Source of the DNA: Pseudomonas sp. 8O
GTDB taxonomy: Bacteria; Pseudomonadota; Gammaproteobacteria; Pseudomonadales; Pseudomonadaceae
Assembly (NCBI RefSeq): GCF_902506495.1
Contig: NZ_LR733265.1
Location: forward strand, 1,012,587 to 1,076,586
DNA length: 64,000 bases
Reading direction: 5' to 3'
The notes under the pieces are model-generated. The model did not search any database. It was given only the letters and a program-made list of their open reading frames with translations, and was not told the origin of the DNA. The stretch's first letter is position 1, and every line of letters begins with the position of its first letter. This document shows, one piece after another, positions 24,777 through 32,615 of the stretch. Position numbers and translations under genes: made by a program.

Positions 24777-25466
24777 ATGGAACTCCCCTGGGCGCAGCAT
24801 GATCGTCCCGTTGCCCGTATCGGGCGCGGCGATAGTTACGAACTCCACCTGGCCTCTCCCGACAGCGCACGCCGCGTTGCCCTGGAGCGGTTCATCCGCC
24901 AGCGCTTCGAGTTGCAGCACGGCGCACGCATCCGCCACTTCATGCCCTGTCTGTTCGGCCTGGAAAATCAAAGCGGGCAGTTGCTCGGCGCGGTGGGCGT
25001 GCGCAGCGGCAACAGCGGCCCGCTGTTTCTCGAGCGCTACCTGAACGAGCCGATCCAGACTGCCATCGGCGCACGCCTGGGCCACAGCGAGCCCAGCCGG
25101 GGCGAGCTGGTGGAAGTCGGCAACCTGGCCGCCGACAGCCCCGGCGCCGCGCGCCTGCTGATCGTCGCGCTGACCGATCTGCTGGTAGCCCTGGGTTTTC
25201 GCTGGGTCACCTTCACCGGCACCCCAACCCTGCTCAACAGCTTCCAGCGCCTGGGCCTGACCCCCATCGCCCTGGGCGAAGCCGATCCGGCACGCATGGG
25301 CGAGGAGCTTGCCGACTGGGGCAGCTATTACGACAACCGTCCACTGGTCATGGCGGGTGACATTCATGGCGGTCATCAGCGCCTGCTGCAACTGGGCGCC
25401 TATCCGCGCCTCGGCCATCAACCGCTCTATCCCCTGGAGGAGATGCCCGATGTGGTCTGCAGTTGA
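24777..25466 (+). CDS. Thermostable-hemolysin-family protein (GNAT-like)
   Basis: The 229-residue protein matches the family named after Vibrio thermostable (delta) hemolysin. Blocks seen are VALERFIRQRFELQHGARIRHFMPCLFGLEN (near 37-68), GAVGVRSGNSGPLFLERYLNEPIQ (near 73-96), and EVGNLAADSPGAARLLIVALTDLLVALGFRWVTFTGTPTLLNSFQRLGL (near 113-160). The last resembles the acyl-donor side of GNAT folds, as in N-acyl amino-acid or autoinducer synthases. There is no signal peptide or membrane helix, so a secreted toxin is unlikely. The gene heads a run of overlapping genes and overlaps the ligase gene by 17 bp. I infer an acyltransferase role. Confidence 0.8.
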   Translation: MELPWAQHDRPVARIGRGDSYELHLASPDSARRVALERFIRQRFELQHGARIRHFMPCLFGLENQSGQLLGAVGVRSGNSGPLFLERYLNEPIQTAIGARLGHSEPSRGELVEVGNLAADSPGAARLLIVALTDLLVALGFRWVTFTGTPTLLNSFQRLGLTPIALGEADPARMGEELADWGSYYDNRPLVMAGDIHGGHQRLLQLGAYPRLGHQPLYPLEEMPDVVCS

Positions 25467-26898
25467 ATCCTTCTTCGCTCGCCTGGCCGAGTTCGGCCCG
25501 CACATCGCCTTGGCCGAGGGCGAACGCACGCTGACCTATGCCGAACTGCTCGGCGCGGTCGAGGCGCGCGGCAGGCACCTGCGCGCCCTAGGCGCCCACC
25601 GTGTGGCGCTGGCCCTGGACAACGGCACCGACTGGGTGCTGTGGGACCTGGCGGCGTTGCACGCGGGCCTGGTCTGCGTACCGGTACCGGCGTTCTTCTC
25701 TGCCGAGCAGCAGCGCCATGTGCTCGACAGCGCCGGCATCGATTGCCTGATCGGCAACAGCGCCCCCGGTTTCGCCACCGTCGAGGGCAACATTCATCGC
25801 CGCACGGTGACGCAATCGGCCGCGCTGCATCCGGGCACCTGCAAGATCACCTACACCTCCGGCACCACCGGCCAGCCCAAGGGCGTGTGCCTGGACCTGA
25901 AAACGCAACTGGCAGTGGCCGGCAGCCTGGTCAAGGCCAGCGCCAGCCGCGAGGTGCAGCGGCACCTGTGCATCCTGCCGCTGGCGACCTTGCTGGAGAA
26001 CATCGCCGGCGTCTACGCGCCGCTGCTGGCCGGCGCGCGGGTCGAGCTGATGCCCATGGCGCAGATCGGCCTGACCGGGGCCAGTGGCTTCGACCTGGCG
26101 CGCTTTCTCCAGGCCCTGCACGCCGCCCAGCCGCACAGCCTGATCCTGCTGCCGCAATTACTGCTGGCCCTGGTCAACGCGGCCGAGCGCAAGCTGCCGG
26201 TACCGGGCTCGCTGCGTTTCGTCGCCGTAGGTGGCGGCCGGGTTTCCGCGCAGTTGCTGGAGCGCGCCGACGCGTTGAGTCTGCCGATCTTCGAGGGCTA
26301 TGGCCTGTCCGAGTGCGCCTCGGTGGTGTGCCTGAACACGCCCGAGCAACGCCGCATCGGCAGCACCGGAAAACCGCTCGACCACCTACAGGTGACGCTG
26401 GCAGACGACGGCGAAGTGCTGGTCAAGGGCGCGCGCATGCTCGGTTATCTGGGTGAGCCGGCAGCGCAAGGCGAATGGCTGGGCACCGGTGACCTCGGTC
26501 ATTTCGAGGATGGCTTTCTGGTGCTGCACGGGCGCAAGAAGCATCAGTTCATCACCGCCTACGGGCGCAACGTCAACCCGGAATGGGTCGAGTCAGAACT
26601 GGTGCAGCAGTTGCCCATCGCCCAGGCCTGGCTGCACGGCGAGGCGCTGCCGGGCAACGTCGCGGTGCTGGTGCCGCGCTTCGCCAATACCCCAGACGCG
26701 CAGTTGCAGGAAGCCGTGGACGCCGTCAATCACGGCCTCCCGGACTACGCCCGCGTACATCACTGGCTGCGCGCCGATGCCCCGTTCAGCACGAGCAACG
26801 ACCTGGCCACGGCCAATGGTCGCCTGCGCCGCATCACCCTGTTCAACCATTACCAAGCCGCCATCGATGAGCTGATGGCAGAAGGAGTACATGCATGA
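25450..26898 (+). CDS. AMP-binding acyl/aryl ligase (acyl-CoA synthetase superfamily)
   Basis: The 482-residue adenylate-forming enzyme has the P-loop-like motif ITYTSGTTGQPKG near residue 135-148, FEGYGLSECASVVCLN (near 280), the GTGDLGHFEDGFLVLHGRKK hinge (near 345-365) and a short C-terminal domain lacking the long acyl-CoA synthetase tail. It activates a carboxylic acid with ATP and passes it to CoA or another acceptor. ATG 25450 lies inside the end of the hemolysin-family gene, with GGAGG eight to twelve bases upstream, showing coupling. Four-base overlap with the next gene. A fatty acid is the likely substrate. Confidence 0.85.
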   Translation: MWSAVESFFARLAEFGPHIALAEGERTLTYAELLGAVEARGRHLRALGAHRVALALDNGTDWVLWDLAALHAGLVCVPVPAFFSAEQQRHVLDSAGIDCLIGNSAPGFATVEGNIHRRTVTQSAALHPGTCKITYTSGTTGQPKGVCLDLKTQLAVAGSLVKASASREVQRHLCILPLATLLENIAGVYAPLLAGARVELMPMAQIGLTGASGFDLARFLQALHAAQPHSLILLPQLLLALVNAAERKLPVPGSLRFVAVGGGRVSAQLLERADALSLPIFEGYGLSECASVVCLNTPEQRRIGSTGKPLDHLQVTLADDGEVLVKGARMLGYLGEPAAQGEWLGTGDLGHFEDGFLVLHGRKKHQFITAYGRNVNPEWVESELVQQLPIAQAWLHGEALPGNVAVLVPRFANTPDAQLQEAVDAVNHGLPDYARVHHWLRADAPFSTSNDLATANGRLRRITLFNHYQAAIDELMAEGVHA

Positions 26899-27554
26899 CT
26901 TTCTACGATTCCCTGCTGAACCAGACCCAGGCCGAACGCGACTACCTGCTGAGTGCACCGATCATCCAGCAGGCCATGACCGGCCAGGTCGCCCTGCACA
27001 GCTACATCGCCTTCCTCACCGAGGCCTACCACCACGTCAAGCACACCGTGCCGTTGCTGATGGCCTGTGGCGCACGCCTGCCGGAACGCCTGGAATGGCT
27101 GCGCGAAGCCATCGCCGAGTACATCGAGGAAGAAACCGGCCACCAGGAGTGGGTGCTCAATGACATCGCGGCCTGCGGCACCGACAAGGAAGCGGTGCGC
27201 AACGGCACCCCGCACATGGCTACCGAACTGATGGTGGCCTATGTCTACGACCGCATCGCCCGACACAACCCGGTGAGCTTCTTCGGCATGGTCAACGTGC
27301 TAGAAGGCACCAGCATTACCCTGGCCACCCAGGCAGCCGGCATCATCCAGGACAAGCTGCAGCTGCCGAACAAGACCTTCAGCTACCTCAACTCCCACGG
27401 CAGCCTGGATCTGGAACACATCGAGTTCTTCAAGAAACTGATGAACCAACTGGACAACGACGATGACAAGGCCGCCGTGGTGCACACTGCCAAAGTCGTC
27501 TACCGCCTGTACGGCGACATGTTCCGCAGCCTGCCGCTGGCTGGCGAGGAGTAA
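26895..27554 (+). CDS. Heme-oxygenase-like diiron oxidase (HDO) / TenA-like protein
   Basis: The 219-residue all-helical protein belongs to the TenA/heme-oxygenase-like group. It carries a complete set of candidate metal ligands: Glu80 and His83 in EETGHQEW, Glu137 in NVLEGTS, and His168, Asp172, His175 in HGSLDLEH. The E-x2-H, single E, and H-x3-D-x2-H pattern and spacing are those of the HDO enzymes such as UndA and CADD, which bind two irons and activate oxygen on fatty acids or amino-acid-like substrates. TenA thiaminases lack this set. It lies between an acyl ligase and an SDR with overlapping or 4-bp spacing, so it probably oxidises the activated acyl chain. Confidence 0.78.
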   Translation: MTFYDSLLNQTQAERDYLLSAPIIQQAMTGQVALHSYIAFLTEAYHHVKHTVPLLMACGARLPERLEWLREAIAEYIEEETGHQEWVLNDIAACGTDKEAVRNGTPHMATELMVAYVYDRIARHNPVSFFGMVNVLEGTSITLATQAAGIIQDKLQLPNKTFSYLNSHGSLDLEHIEFFKKLMNQLDNDDDKAAVVHTAKVVYRLYGDMFRSLPLAGEE

Positions 27555-27558
27555 GGTC

Positions 27559-28350
27559 ATGCAACCGATGGATTGCCGTGCTCTGCTCACCGGCGCCAGT
27601 GGCGGCATCGGCCTGGCCCTGGCGCATCGCCTGGCCAGCGAAGGCGCCCATCTGCTGCTGGTCGGGCGCCGACTGGAGCCCCTGCAGCCGCTTCTGCAAC
27701 GCTTTCCGCAGAACGTGCTACTGGTGCAGGCCGATATCGCCAGCCGCAGCGGGCGTGATGCACTGGTCGCCGCAGCGCAGAACTTCGGTGGGCTGAACTG
27801 CCTGATCAACGCGGCCGGGGTCAACCGCTTCGGCCTGCTCGATCAGCAGGACGAGCAGCTGATCGCCGAGCTGATCGGCCTCAACGTCACCGCCACGCTG
27901 CAACTGACCCAGCGCCTGCTGCCGCTGCTGCGTGCGCAACGGCATGCGCTGGTGATCAACGTCGGCTCCACTTTCGGCACCATCGGCTACCCAGGCTTTG
28001 CTGCCTACTGCGCCAGCAAGTTCGCCCTGCGCGGTTTCTCCGAGGCGCTGCGCCGCGAGCTGGCCGACACCAATGTGCGCATCCTCTATTTCGCGCCGCG
28101 CGCCACCCGTACGCCGATGAACGCCCCCAGCGTGGTGGCGATGAACGACGAGCTGGGCGTGAACATGGACGATCCGGAAAAAGTCGCGGCCGAATTGCTG
28201 CAAACCATCCGCCACGAGCAGGAAGAGCGCTACCTGGGATGGCCGGAACGCCTGTTCGTGCGCCTCAACGGCCTGCTGCCGCGCGTGGTCGACCAGGCCC
28301 TGCGCAAGCAGTTGCCGATCATTCAACGCTTCGCCCGCCACAAGCACTGA
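27559..28350 (+). CDS. Short-chain dehydrogenase/reductase
   Basis: The 263-residue SDR has TGASGGIG at 11-18 for NAD(P) binding, NAAGVN near 85, and the catalytic Ser and Tyr-x3-Lys in GSTFGTIGYPGFAAYCASKFAL. An Arg pair in LVGRRLEPL after beta-2 suggests NADPH. The C-terminal RFLVRLNGLLPRVVDQALRKQLPII-like tail is amphipathic, as in membrane-associated acyl-chain reductases. It starts 5 bp after the diiron gene with its own ribosome site. In this cluster it could reduce a keto or aldehyde intermediate. Confidence 0.86.
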   Translation: MQPMDCRALLTGASGGIGLALAHRLASEGAHLLLVGRRLEPLQPLLQRFPQNVLLVQADIASRSGRDALVAAAQNFGGLNCLINAAGVNRFGLLDQQDEQLIAELIGLNVTATLQLTQRLLPLLRAQRHALVINVGSTFGTIGYPGFAAYCASKFALRGFSEALRRELADTNVRILYFAPRATRTPMNAPSVVAMNDELGVNMDDPEKVAAELLQTIRHEQEERYLGWPERLFVRLNGLLPRVVDQALRKQLPIIQRFARHKH

Positions 28351-28361
28351 GGAGATTGCCC

Positions 28362-29012
28362 GTGAACGCATTTCGCACCCTGATCATCGCCGCACTCGGC
28401 TTCACCGCCCTGCCCGCCTTCGCCCTCAGTGACAACGGCCAGGCCCAGTTGCAGCAGTTGCAGACACGCTGGGCCGAGATCAACTACGAGACGCCGCAGA
28501 AGCAGCGCGAAGCGGCCTTCGCCAAGCTCGTCACGCAAGCCGATGCGGCCCTGGCCAGCGAACCCAGGGCGCCGGAGCTGCTGATCTGGCGCGGCATCAT
28601 CCTCAGCACCCAGGCCGGTGCCAAGGGTGGTCTCGGCGCCCTGGGCCTGGTCAAGCAGGCCAAAGCCAGCCTGGAGCAGGCGCTGGCCATCGATCCAAAA
28701 GCCCTGGCTGGTTCGGCCTATACCAGCCTCGGCAGCCTGTATTACCAGGTCCCCGGTTGGCCGATCGGCTTCGGCGACGACGAACAGGCCGAGAATATGC
28801 TCAAGCAGGCACTGGCGATCAACCCGGACGGCCTCGACCCGAACTATTTCTACGGCGACTTCCTGCAACGGCAGAAACGCTACGAGCAAGCCCGCGCTGC
28901 GCTGGAAAAGGCCCTGGCGGCCAGGGATCGTCCAGGCCGTGAGCTGGCCGACCAGGGGCGCCGCGCAGAAGCCACAGCGCTTTTGCAGCAGGTGACAGGT
29001 AAACTCCAGTAA
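28362..29012 (+). CDS. Exported TPR protein
   Basis: The 216-residue product starts with GTG at 28362, eight bases after GGAG; the longer frame from 28239 is out of context. A signal peptide (NAFRTLIIAALGFTALPAFA) is followed by helical TPR-like repeats (QAKASLEQALAIDPKALAGSAYTSLGSLY, AENMLKQALAINPDGLDPNYFYGDFL and YEQARAALEKALAARD). The mature protein is periplasmic and probably mediates protein contacts. It lies 12 bp after the SDR and 19 bp before the response regulator, so it is part of the same unit; it might link the pathway to the sensor kinase's periplasmic domain, which is inference. Confidence 0.82.
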   Translation: MNAFRTLIIAALGFTALPAFALSDNGQAQLQQLQTRWAEINYETPQKQREAAFAKLVTQADAALASEPRAPELLIWRGIILSTQAGAKGGLGALGLVKQAKASLEQALAIDPKALAGSAYTSLGSLYYQVPGWPIGFGDDEQAENMLKQALAINPDGLDPNYFYGDFLQRQKRYEQARAALEKALAARDRPGRELADQGRRAEATALLQQVTGKLQ

Positions 29013-29030
29013 CCCTCTGCAGGAGTGACC

Positions 29031-29687
29031 ATGCGTATTCTTCTCATCGAAGACGACCAGGCCCTGGGCGAAGGCATTCGCACCGCTCTGAAACCCGAAG
29101 GCTATACCGTGGACTGGCTGCAGGACGGCGCCAGCGCGCTGCATGCGCTGAGCCACGAGAGTTTCGAGCTGGCCATTCTCGACCTCGGCCTGCCGCGCAT
29201 GGACGGCCTGCAGGTGCTAAAGCACCTGCGCGCAGCGGCCAACCCGGTACCAGTGCTGGTGCTCACCGCACGTGACGCCACCAGCGACCGCATCGCGGGC
29301 CTCGATGCCGGCGCAGACGATTACCTGGTCAAGCCCTTCGATGTCGCCGAGCTCAAGGCACGCCTGCGTGCCCTGCTGCGGCGCAGCTTCCAGCGCCCGC
29401 AACCGGCACTGCAATACCGCGGCATCAGTCTCGACCCGGCCAGCCAGGTGGTCGAATACCAGGGCCAGGTCATCAACCTGCCACGCAAAGAATTTCTCTT
29501 GCTGCACGAACTGCTGATCCAGCCCGGTCGCGTGCTGACCCGCGACAAGCTGCAACAGGCGCTCTATGGCTGGGATGAGGAAGTGGAAAGCAACGCCCTG
29601 GAAGTGCACGTGCACCACCTGCGCAAGAAATTCTTCCCGGAGCTGATCCGCACCGTGCGCGGCGTCGGTTATCTGGTGGACAAATGA
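29031..29687 (+). CDS. OmpR-family response regulator (PmrA/QseB-like)
   Basis: The 218-residue regulator has a receiver domain (MRILLIEDDQALGEGIRTAL; acidic Glu7, Asp8, Asp9; phospho-acceptor Asp51 in LAILDLGLPRMDGL; Lys in YLVKPFDVAELKARLRALLRR) and a winged-helix C-terminal domain (NLPRKEFLLLHELLIQPGRVLTRDKLQQALY and EVESNALEVHVHHLRKKFFPELIRTVRGVGYLV). Sequence style matches the PmrA/QseB group. ATG 29031 has AGGAG five bases ahead, and is preferred over GTG 29025. The stop overlaps the kinase start by four bases. A PmrA-type box upstream of the hemolysin-family gene is its likely target. Confidence 0.9.
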   Translation: MRILLIEDDQALGEGIRTALKPEGYTVDWLQDGASALHALSHESFELAILDLGLPRMDGLQVLKHLRAAANPVPVLVLTARDATSDRIAGLDAGADDYLVKPFDVAELKARLRALLRRSFQRPQPALQYRGISLDPASQVVEYQGQVINLPRKEFLLLHELLIQPGRVLTRDKLQQALYGWDEEVESNALEVHVHHLRKKFFPELIRTVRGVGYLVDK

Positions 29688-31171
29688 GGCTGCTGAAAAC
29701 CTTCGGTTCCATTCGTACCCGCATGCTCGCCCTGCTACTGCTGCTGGTAGCGGCCAGCTTCGGGCTGATCAGCCACAAGATCTACAACGACTCGGTGCAT
29801 GAGGTGCGCGAGCTGTTCGACGCTCAGCTGTCGCAGACTGCGCGCCTGCTCATGGGCCTGGTACGCCACGACCTCAGCGAGAACGAGCGAGGTGAGATGC
29901 AGGCAGTGCTCGACGAAGCGCTGCTGCTGCACAGCGCGCGCAACCCGGACAACCTGCTCGGTCACGAATACGAGGGTAAGCTGGCCTTTCAGATGCTCGA
30001 TGACGATGGCGAGCTGCTGTTCCAGTCTGCCAGTGCCCCACCTGGTTTGCTGAACAACATGATCGCGCAGCTCGGCCTGGCGCTGCCCAAGGATGACCAG
30101 CCCATGCGCGAGCGCCTGGTCCAACTGGCCCGCTACCTGATCGGCTATCACACTCTGAATATCGGCCAGCATCGCTGGCGCGTGTTCGTGCTGCATGACA
30201 GTCGCGATCACCACTGGGTACTGGCAGGTGAGCGCGAAGACGTGCGCGGCGAGCTGATCGGCAAGATTGCCCGACGCAGCCTGCAACCGCTGCTGATCGG
30301 CCTGCCCATCGTCGGCCTGCTGCTATGGCTGACCGTGGGTTGGGGTTTGTATCCGCTCAAACGCATGGCCGATGCCATTCGCGGCCGCGCCCCGGACAAC
30401 CTGGCGCCGCTGGTCTTCCCGCCACTACCCAACGAGTTGGAGCCGATGGCCGCCGCGCTCAATCGCCTGCTGATGCAGGTCAACCAGTTGCTCGAACAGG
30501 AAAAGCGCTTCATCGCCGATGCCGCCCACGAGCTGCGTACGCCGTTGGCGGTGCTGCGCATCCACGCCCAGAACGCACTCGAGGCGCCGGATGCCGGCGA
30601 CCGCGAAGAGGCGCTGAGACAGTTGGGCAGCGGTGTCGACCGCGCCACCCGCGTCGTCGCACAACTGCTGACACTGGCACGCCTGGACCCCAACGGCATC
30701 CGCCTGAACATGGATCACCTCGACCTGCTTGCCTTCCTGCGTGGCGAGCTGGCTGAACTGACACCCCTGGCGCTCAATCGCGGCCAGGAGCTGGTTCTCG
30801 ACGCTCAGGAACCAGGCGACTACCACCTGCCGGCGGACGCGCCCAGCCTGGGTATCCTGCTGCAGAATCTGGTGAGCAATGCTGTGCAGTACACCCCGGC
30901 GGGCGGCTGCGTTCAGGTACAGCTGCAGGCCACCACTGAGGACCTGCTGCTGCAGGTACTCGACAGCGGCCCCGGTGTGCCAGCGGCGTTGCGCGAGCGG
31001 CTGTTCGAGCGCTTCTTTCGCGCTGGCGAAGGCCAGGGCGCCGGGCTGGGCTTGTCCATCGTGCGCCGCATCGTTGAATTGCATCAGGGCAGTATTGCCC
31101 TCGATGAGTCACCGCTCGGCGGCCTGCGTGTCAGCGTGCGCTTACCCCGGCGTCCCGGCAGCCTTGCCTGA
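29684..31171 (+). CDS. Sensor histidine kinase (QseC/PmrB-like)
   Basis: The 495-residue kinase has a first membrane helix at about 13-30, a periplasmic domain of about 165 residues (31-200), a second helix at about 203-222, HAMP linker, and the kinase core. The phospho-acceptor is His282 in FIADAAHELRTPL; the ATP domain shows NLVSNAVQYTPAG (N box), DSGPGVP (G1), RFFRAGEGQGAGLGLSIV (F and G2). The kinase follows its regulator with a four-base overlap. The signal is unknown; the position after an enzyme cluster suggests it senses a substrate or product of that pathway, or envelope state. Confidence 0.9.
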   Translation: MRLLKTFGSIRTRMLALLLLLVAASFGLISHKIYNDSVHEVRELFDAQLSQTARLLMGLVRHDLSENERGEMQAVLDEALLLHSARNPDNLLGHEYEGKLAFQMLDDDGELLFQSASAPPGLLNNMIAQLGLALPKDDQPMRERLVQLARYLIGYHTLNIGQHRWRVFVLHDSRDHHWVLAGEREDVRGELIGKIARRSLQPLLIGLPIVGLLLWLTVGWGLYPLKRMADAIRGRAPDNLAPLVFPPLPNELEPMAAALNRLLMQVNQLLEQEKRFIADAAHELRTPLAVLRIHAQNALEAPDAGDREEALRQLGSGVDRATRVVAQLLTLARLDPNGIRLNMDHLDLLAFLRGELAELTPLALNRGQELVLDAQEPGDYHLPADAPSLGILLQNLVSNAVQYTPAGGCVQVQLQATTEDLLLQVLDSGPGVPAALRERLFERFFRAGEGQGAGLGLSIVRRIVELHQGSIALDESPLGGLRVSVRLPRRPGSLA

Positions 31172-31311
31172 ATGATCGCAACGACAAATATCGATGGTCA
31201 GGTATAGCCATACCCAATCACAAAGATAGAGACAATCCGTTTTATCAATCAAAGCGCTTCTCCGATCATGCACACCTGTTCAACAGCCACTACCTACAGG
31301 AGTAACTCCGC

Positions 31312-31410
31312 ATGAGTCTGATCAAACGCTTCTTCCAGCAATCCCAACCGAGCCAGCAGCCGACCACACCGAACGTGCAGGAACACCCGAACTTCTGGAT
31401 GTACCAGTGA
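31312..31410 (+). CDS. Small protein of 32 residues
   Basis: A short frame from ATG 31312 (AGGAG at 31298-31302) encodes MSLIKRFFQQ and a Gln/Pro/Thr-rich middle, ending HPNFWMYQ. It has a good ribosome site, a basic amphipathic N-terminus and an aromatic C-terminus, and fills the space between the kinase gene and the convergent RHH gene (1 bp between stops). I do not recognise the family. A small peptide downstream of a two-component system may be a connector or product peptide; this is only inference. Confidence 0.5.
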   Translation: MSLIKRFFQQSQPSQQPTTPNVQEHPNFWMYQ

Positions 31411-31411
31411 C

Positions 31412-31714
31412 TCAGCCGCTTGCACCGACCACCCTCAGCGGCACCTGACGCCCGGCCTTCTGTGCCAGGTAGCGGGTGCAGCTGACACGCAGGAACGAGG
31501 CGAAATTGACCACTTCGCCGCGAAAATCCATGACCTCGTCATGCAACTTGGCGATCAGCTGGTTGGTGGTCATGCCATCGACTTCGGCGATTTCGCGCAG
31601 GATGTCCCAGAACTGATTTTCCAGACGCAACGTGGTGACCACACCGCGGATGCGCAATGAGCGTGCGCGCGATTCGTAGAGAATCGGGTCGGCCTTCACA
31701 TAGAGTTCGCACAT
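31412..31714 (-). CDS. Ribbon-helix-helix domain protein
   Basis: The 100-residue protein carries a ribbon-helix-helix fold: the strand RIRGVVTTLRLENQFWDIL, helix REIAEVDGMTTNQLIAKLHDEVMDFRG (about 22-62) and an extended C-terminal helix FASFLRVSCTRYLAQKAG. It resembles the RHH_4 type predicted DNA-binding proteins common in pseudomonads and alphaproteobacteria. Its target is unknown. ATG 31714 follows GAGGA. It is convergent with the small gene at 31312. An imperfect inverted repeat lies just upstream of it. Confidence 0.8.
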   Translation of the reverse strand: MCELYVKADPILYESRARSLRIRGVVTTLRLENQFWDILREIAEVDGMTTNQLIAKLHDEVMDFRGEVVNFASFLRVSCTRYLAQKAGRQVPLRVVGASG

Positions 31715-31737
31715 CGGCTTTATCTCCTCACGAGCGT

Positions 31738-31802
31738 CGTAGCCCGGATGCAATCCGGGGATGCCGACAATGGTGCGGCCTCGGATTGCATCAGGGCTAC
31801 GT
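31738..31802. repeat. Imperfect inverted repeat GTAGCCCGGATGCAATCCGG...
   Basis: The left arm (from 31738) starts GTAGCCCGGATGCAATCC and the right arm (ending at 31801) reads GGATTGCATCAGGGCTAC, separated by about 25 bp. It is a different repeat from the GTAGGGTGCGCC REP. It sits between the RHH gene start and the end of the PfpI gene and may form a long hairpin. Confidence 0.75.
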
Positions 31803-31805
31803 TAG

Positions 31806-32387
31806 CTACAAGCGGATTTCAGTCCCAAGTACCTTGAGAAACGCCGCCAGCCAGGCCGGATGCGCAGGCCAGGCTGGCGCGGTGACCAGCTTACCCTGCA
31901 CGTGTGCCTGATCCACCGGAATTTCCACGTACTTGCCACCGGCCAACGCCACTTCCGGCGCACAAGCAGGATAGGCACTGCACTCGCGTCCCTCCAGCAC
32001 CCCGGCGGCCGCCAGCAACTGAGCACCGTGGCAGACGGCAGCGATGGGCTTGTCGGCGCTGGTGAAGGCCTTCACCAGCGCGATGACGTCGGCATTCAGC
32101 CGCAGGTACTCGGGAGCACGGCCACCGGGAATGACCAGAGCGTCGTAGTCCTCGGCACGGACCTTGGCAAAATCGAAGTTGAGCGCAAAGTTGTGCCCCG
32201 GCTTCTCGCTGTAGGTCTGGTCGCCCTCGAAGTCGTGGATAGCGGTGCGGACCGTCTGGCCGGTCACCTTGTCCGGGCAGACCGCATGTACGGTGTGGCC
32301 GACCATCTGCAGTGCCTGGAACGGCACCATGGTTTCATAGTCCTCGGCGTAATCGCCGACCAGCATGAGAATCTTCTTGGCAGCCAT
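31806..32387 (-). CDS. DJ-1/PfpI family protein
   Basis: The 193-residue protein has the DJ-1/PfpI fold: KKILMLVGDYAEDYETMVPFQAL at the start, ALVIPGGRAPEYLRLN (near 83-98), and the nucleophile elbow IAAVCHGAQLLAAAGVLEGR with Cys118. The following extension with Cys/Pro (SAYPACAPEVALAGG) matches the large YajL/PfpI-type subgroup. Members act as chaperones, glyoxalases or cysteine proteases; which applies here cannot be read. The start at 32387 follows GGAGA. It is a single gene between two repeats. Confidence 0.83.
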   Translation of the reverse strand: MAAKKILMLVGDYAEDYETMVPFQALQMVGHTVHAVCPDKVTGQTVRTAIHDFEGDQTYSEKPGHNFALNFDFAKVRAEDYDALVIPGGRAPEYLRLNADVIALVKAFTSADKPIAAVCHGAQLLAAAGVLEGRECSAYPACAPEVALAGGKYVEIPVDQAHVQGKLVTAPAWPAHPAWLAAFLKVLGTEIRL

Positions 32388-32487
32388 GATCGTCTCCTGA
32401 AGGTAGGTGGAACGAATGCCATTATTCGCCCCTATTTCCTCCGACAGGTAACAGCCGGGTACTACTCACTGCACAGACACCGACTAT

Positions 32488-32512
32488 GTGGGAGCCGCGC
32501 CCCGCCGCGAAC
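32488..32512. repeat. REP-like element of another type
   Basis: GTGGGAGCCGCGCCCCGC at 32488, followed by a facing imperfect partner TTCGCCTCGGGGCTCCTGC ending near 32553. It resembles the GTAGGAGCGGGC-type REPs of Pseudomonas. It lies in the 228-bp gap between the PfpI and SDR genes, which otherwise holds nothing I recognise. Confidence 0.5.
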
Positions 32513-32615
32513 CAGAGCAGCAGGGCCTGGCAAAGCTTCGCCTCGGGGCTCCTGCCAAACGCCGCATTGAGCGTTCTATATGATCACTACCGGGCTTTCA
32601 GTGTCCGCATGTGCT

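Noticed and set aside
24777..25466. Reading the thermostable-hemolysin-family protein as a secreted toxin
   Set aside because: No signal peptide or membrane segment, GNAT-like motifs, and an operon of acyl-metabolism enzymes argue for an enzyme.
26895..27554. Thiaminase or thiamine-salvage role for the TenA-like gene
   Set aside because: No thiamine genes are nearby, and the diiron ligand pattern fits HDO enzymes.
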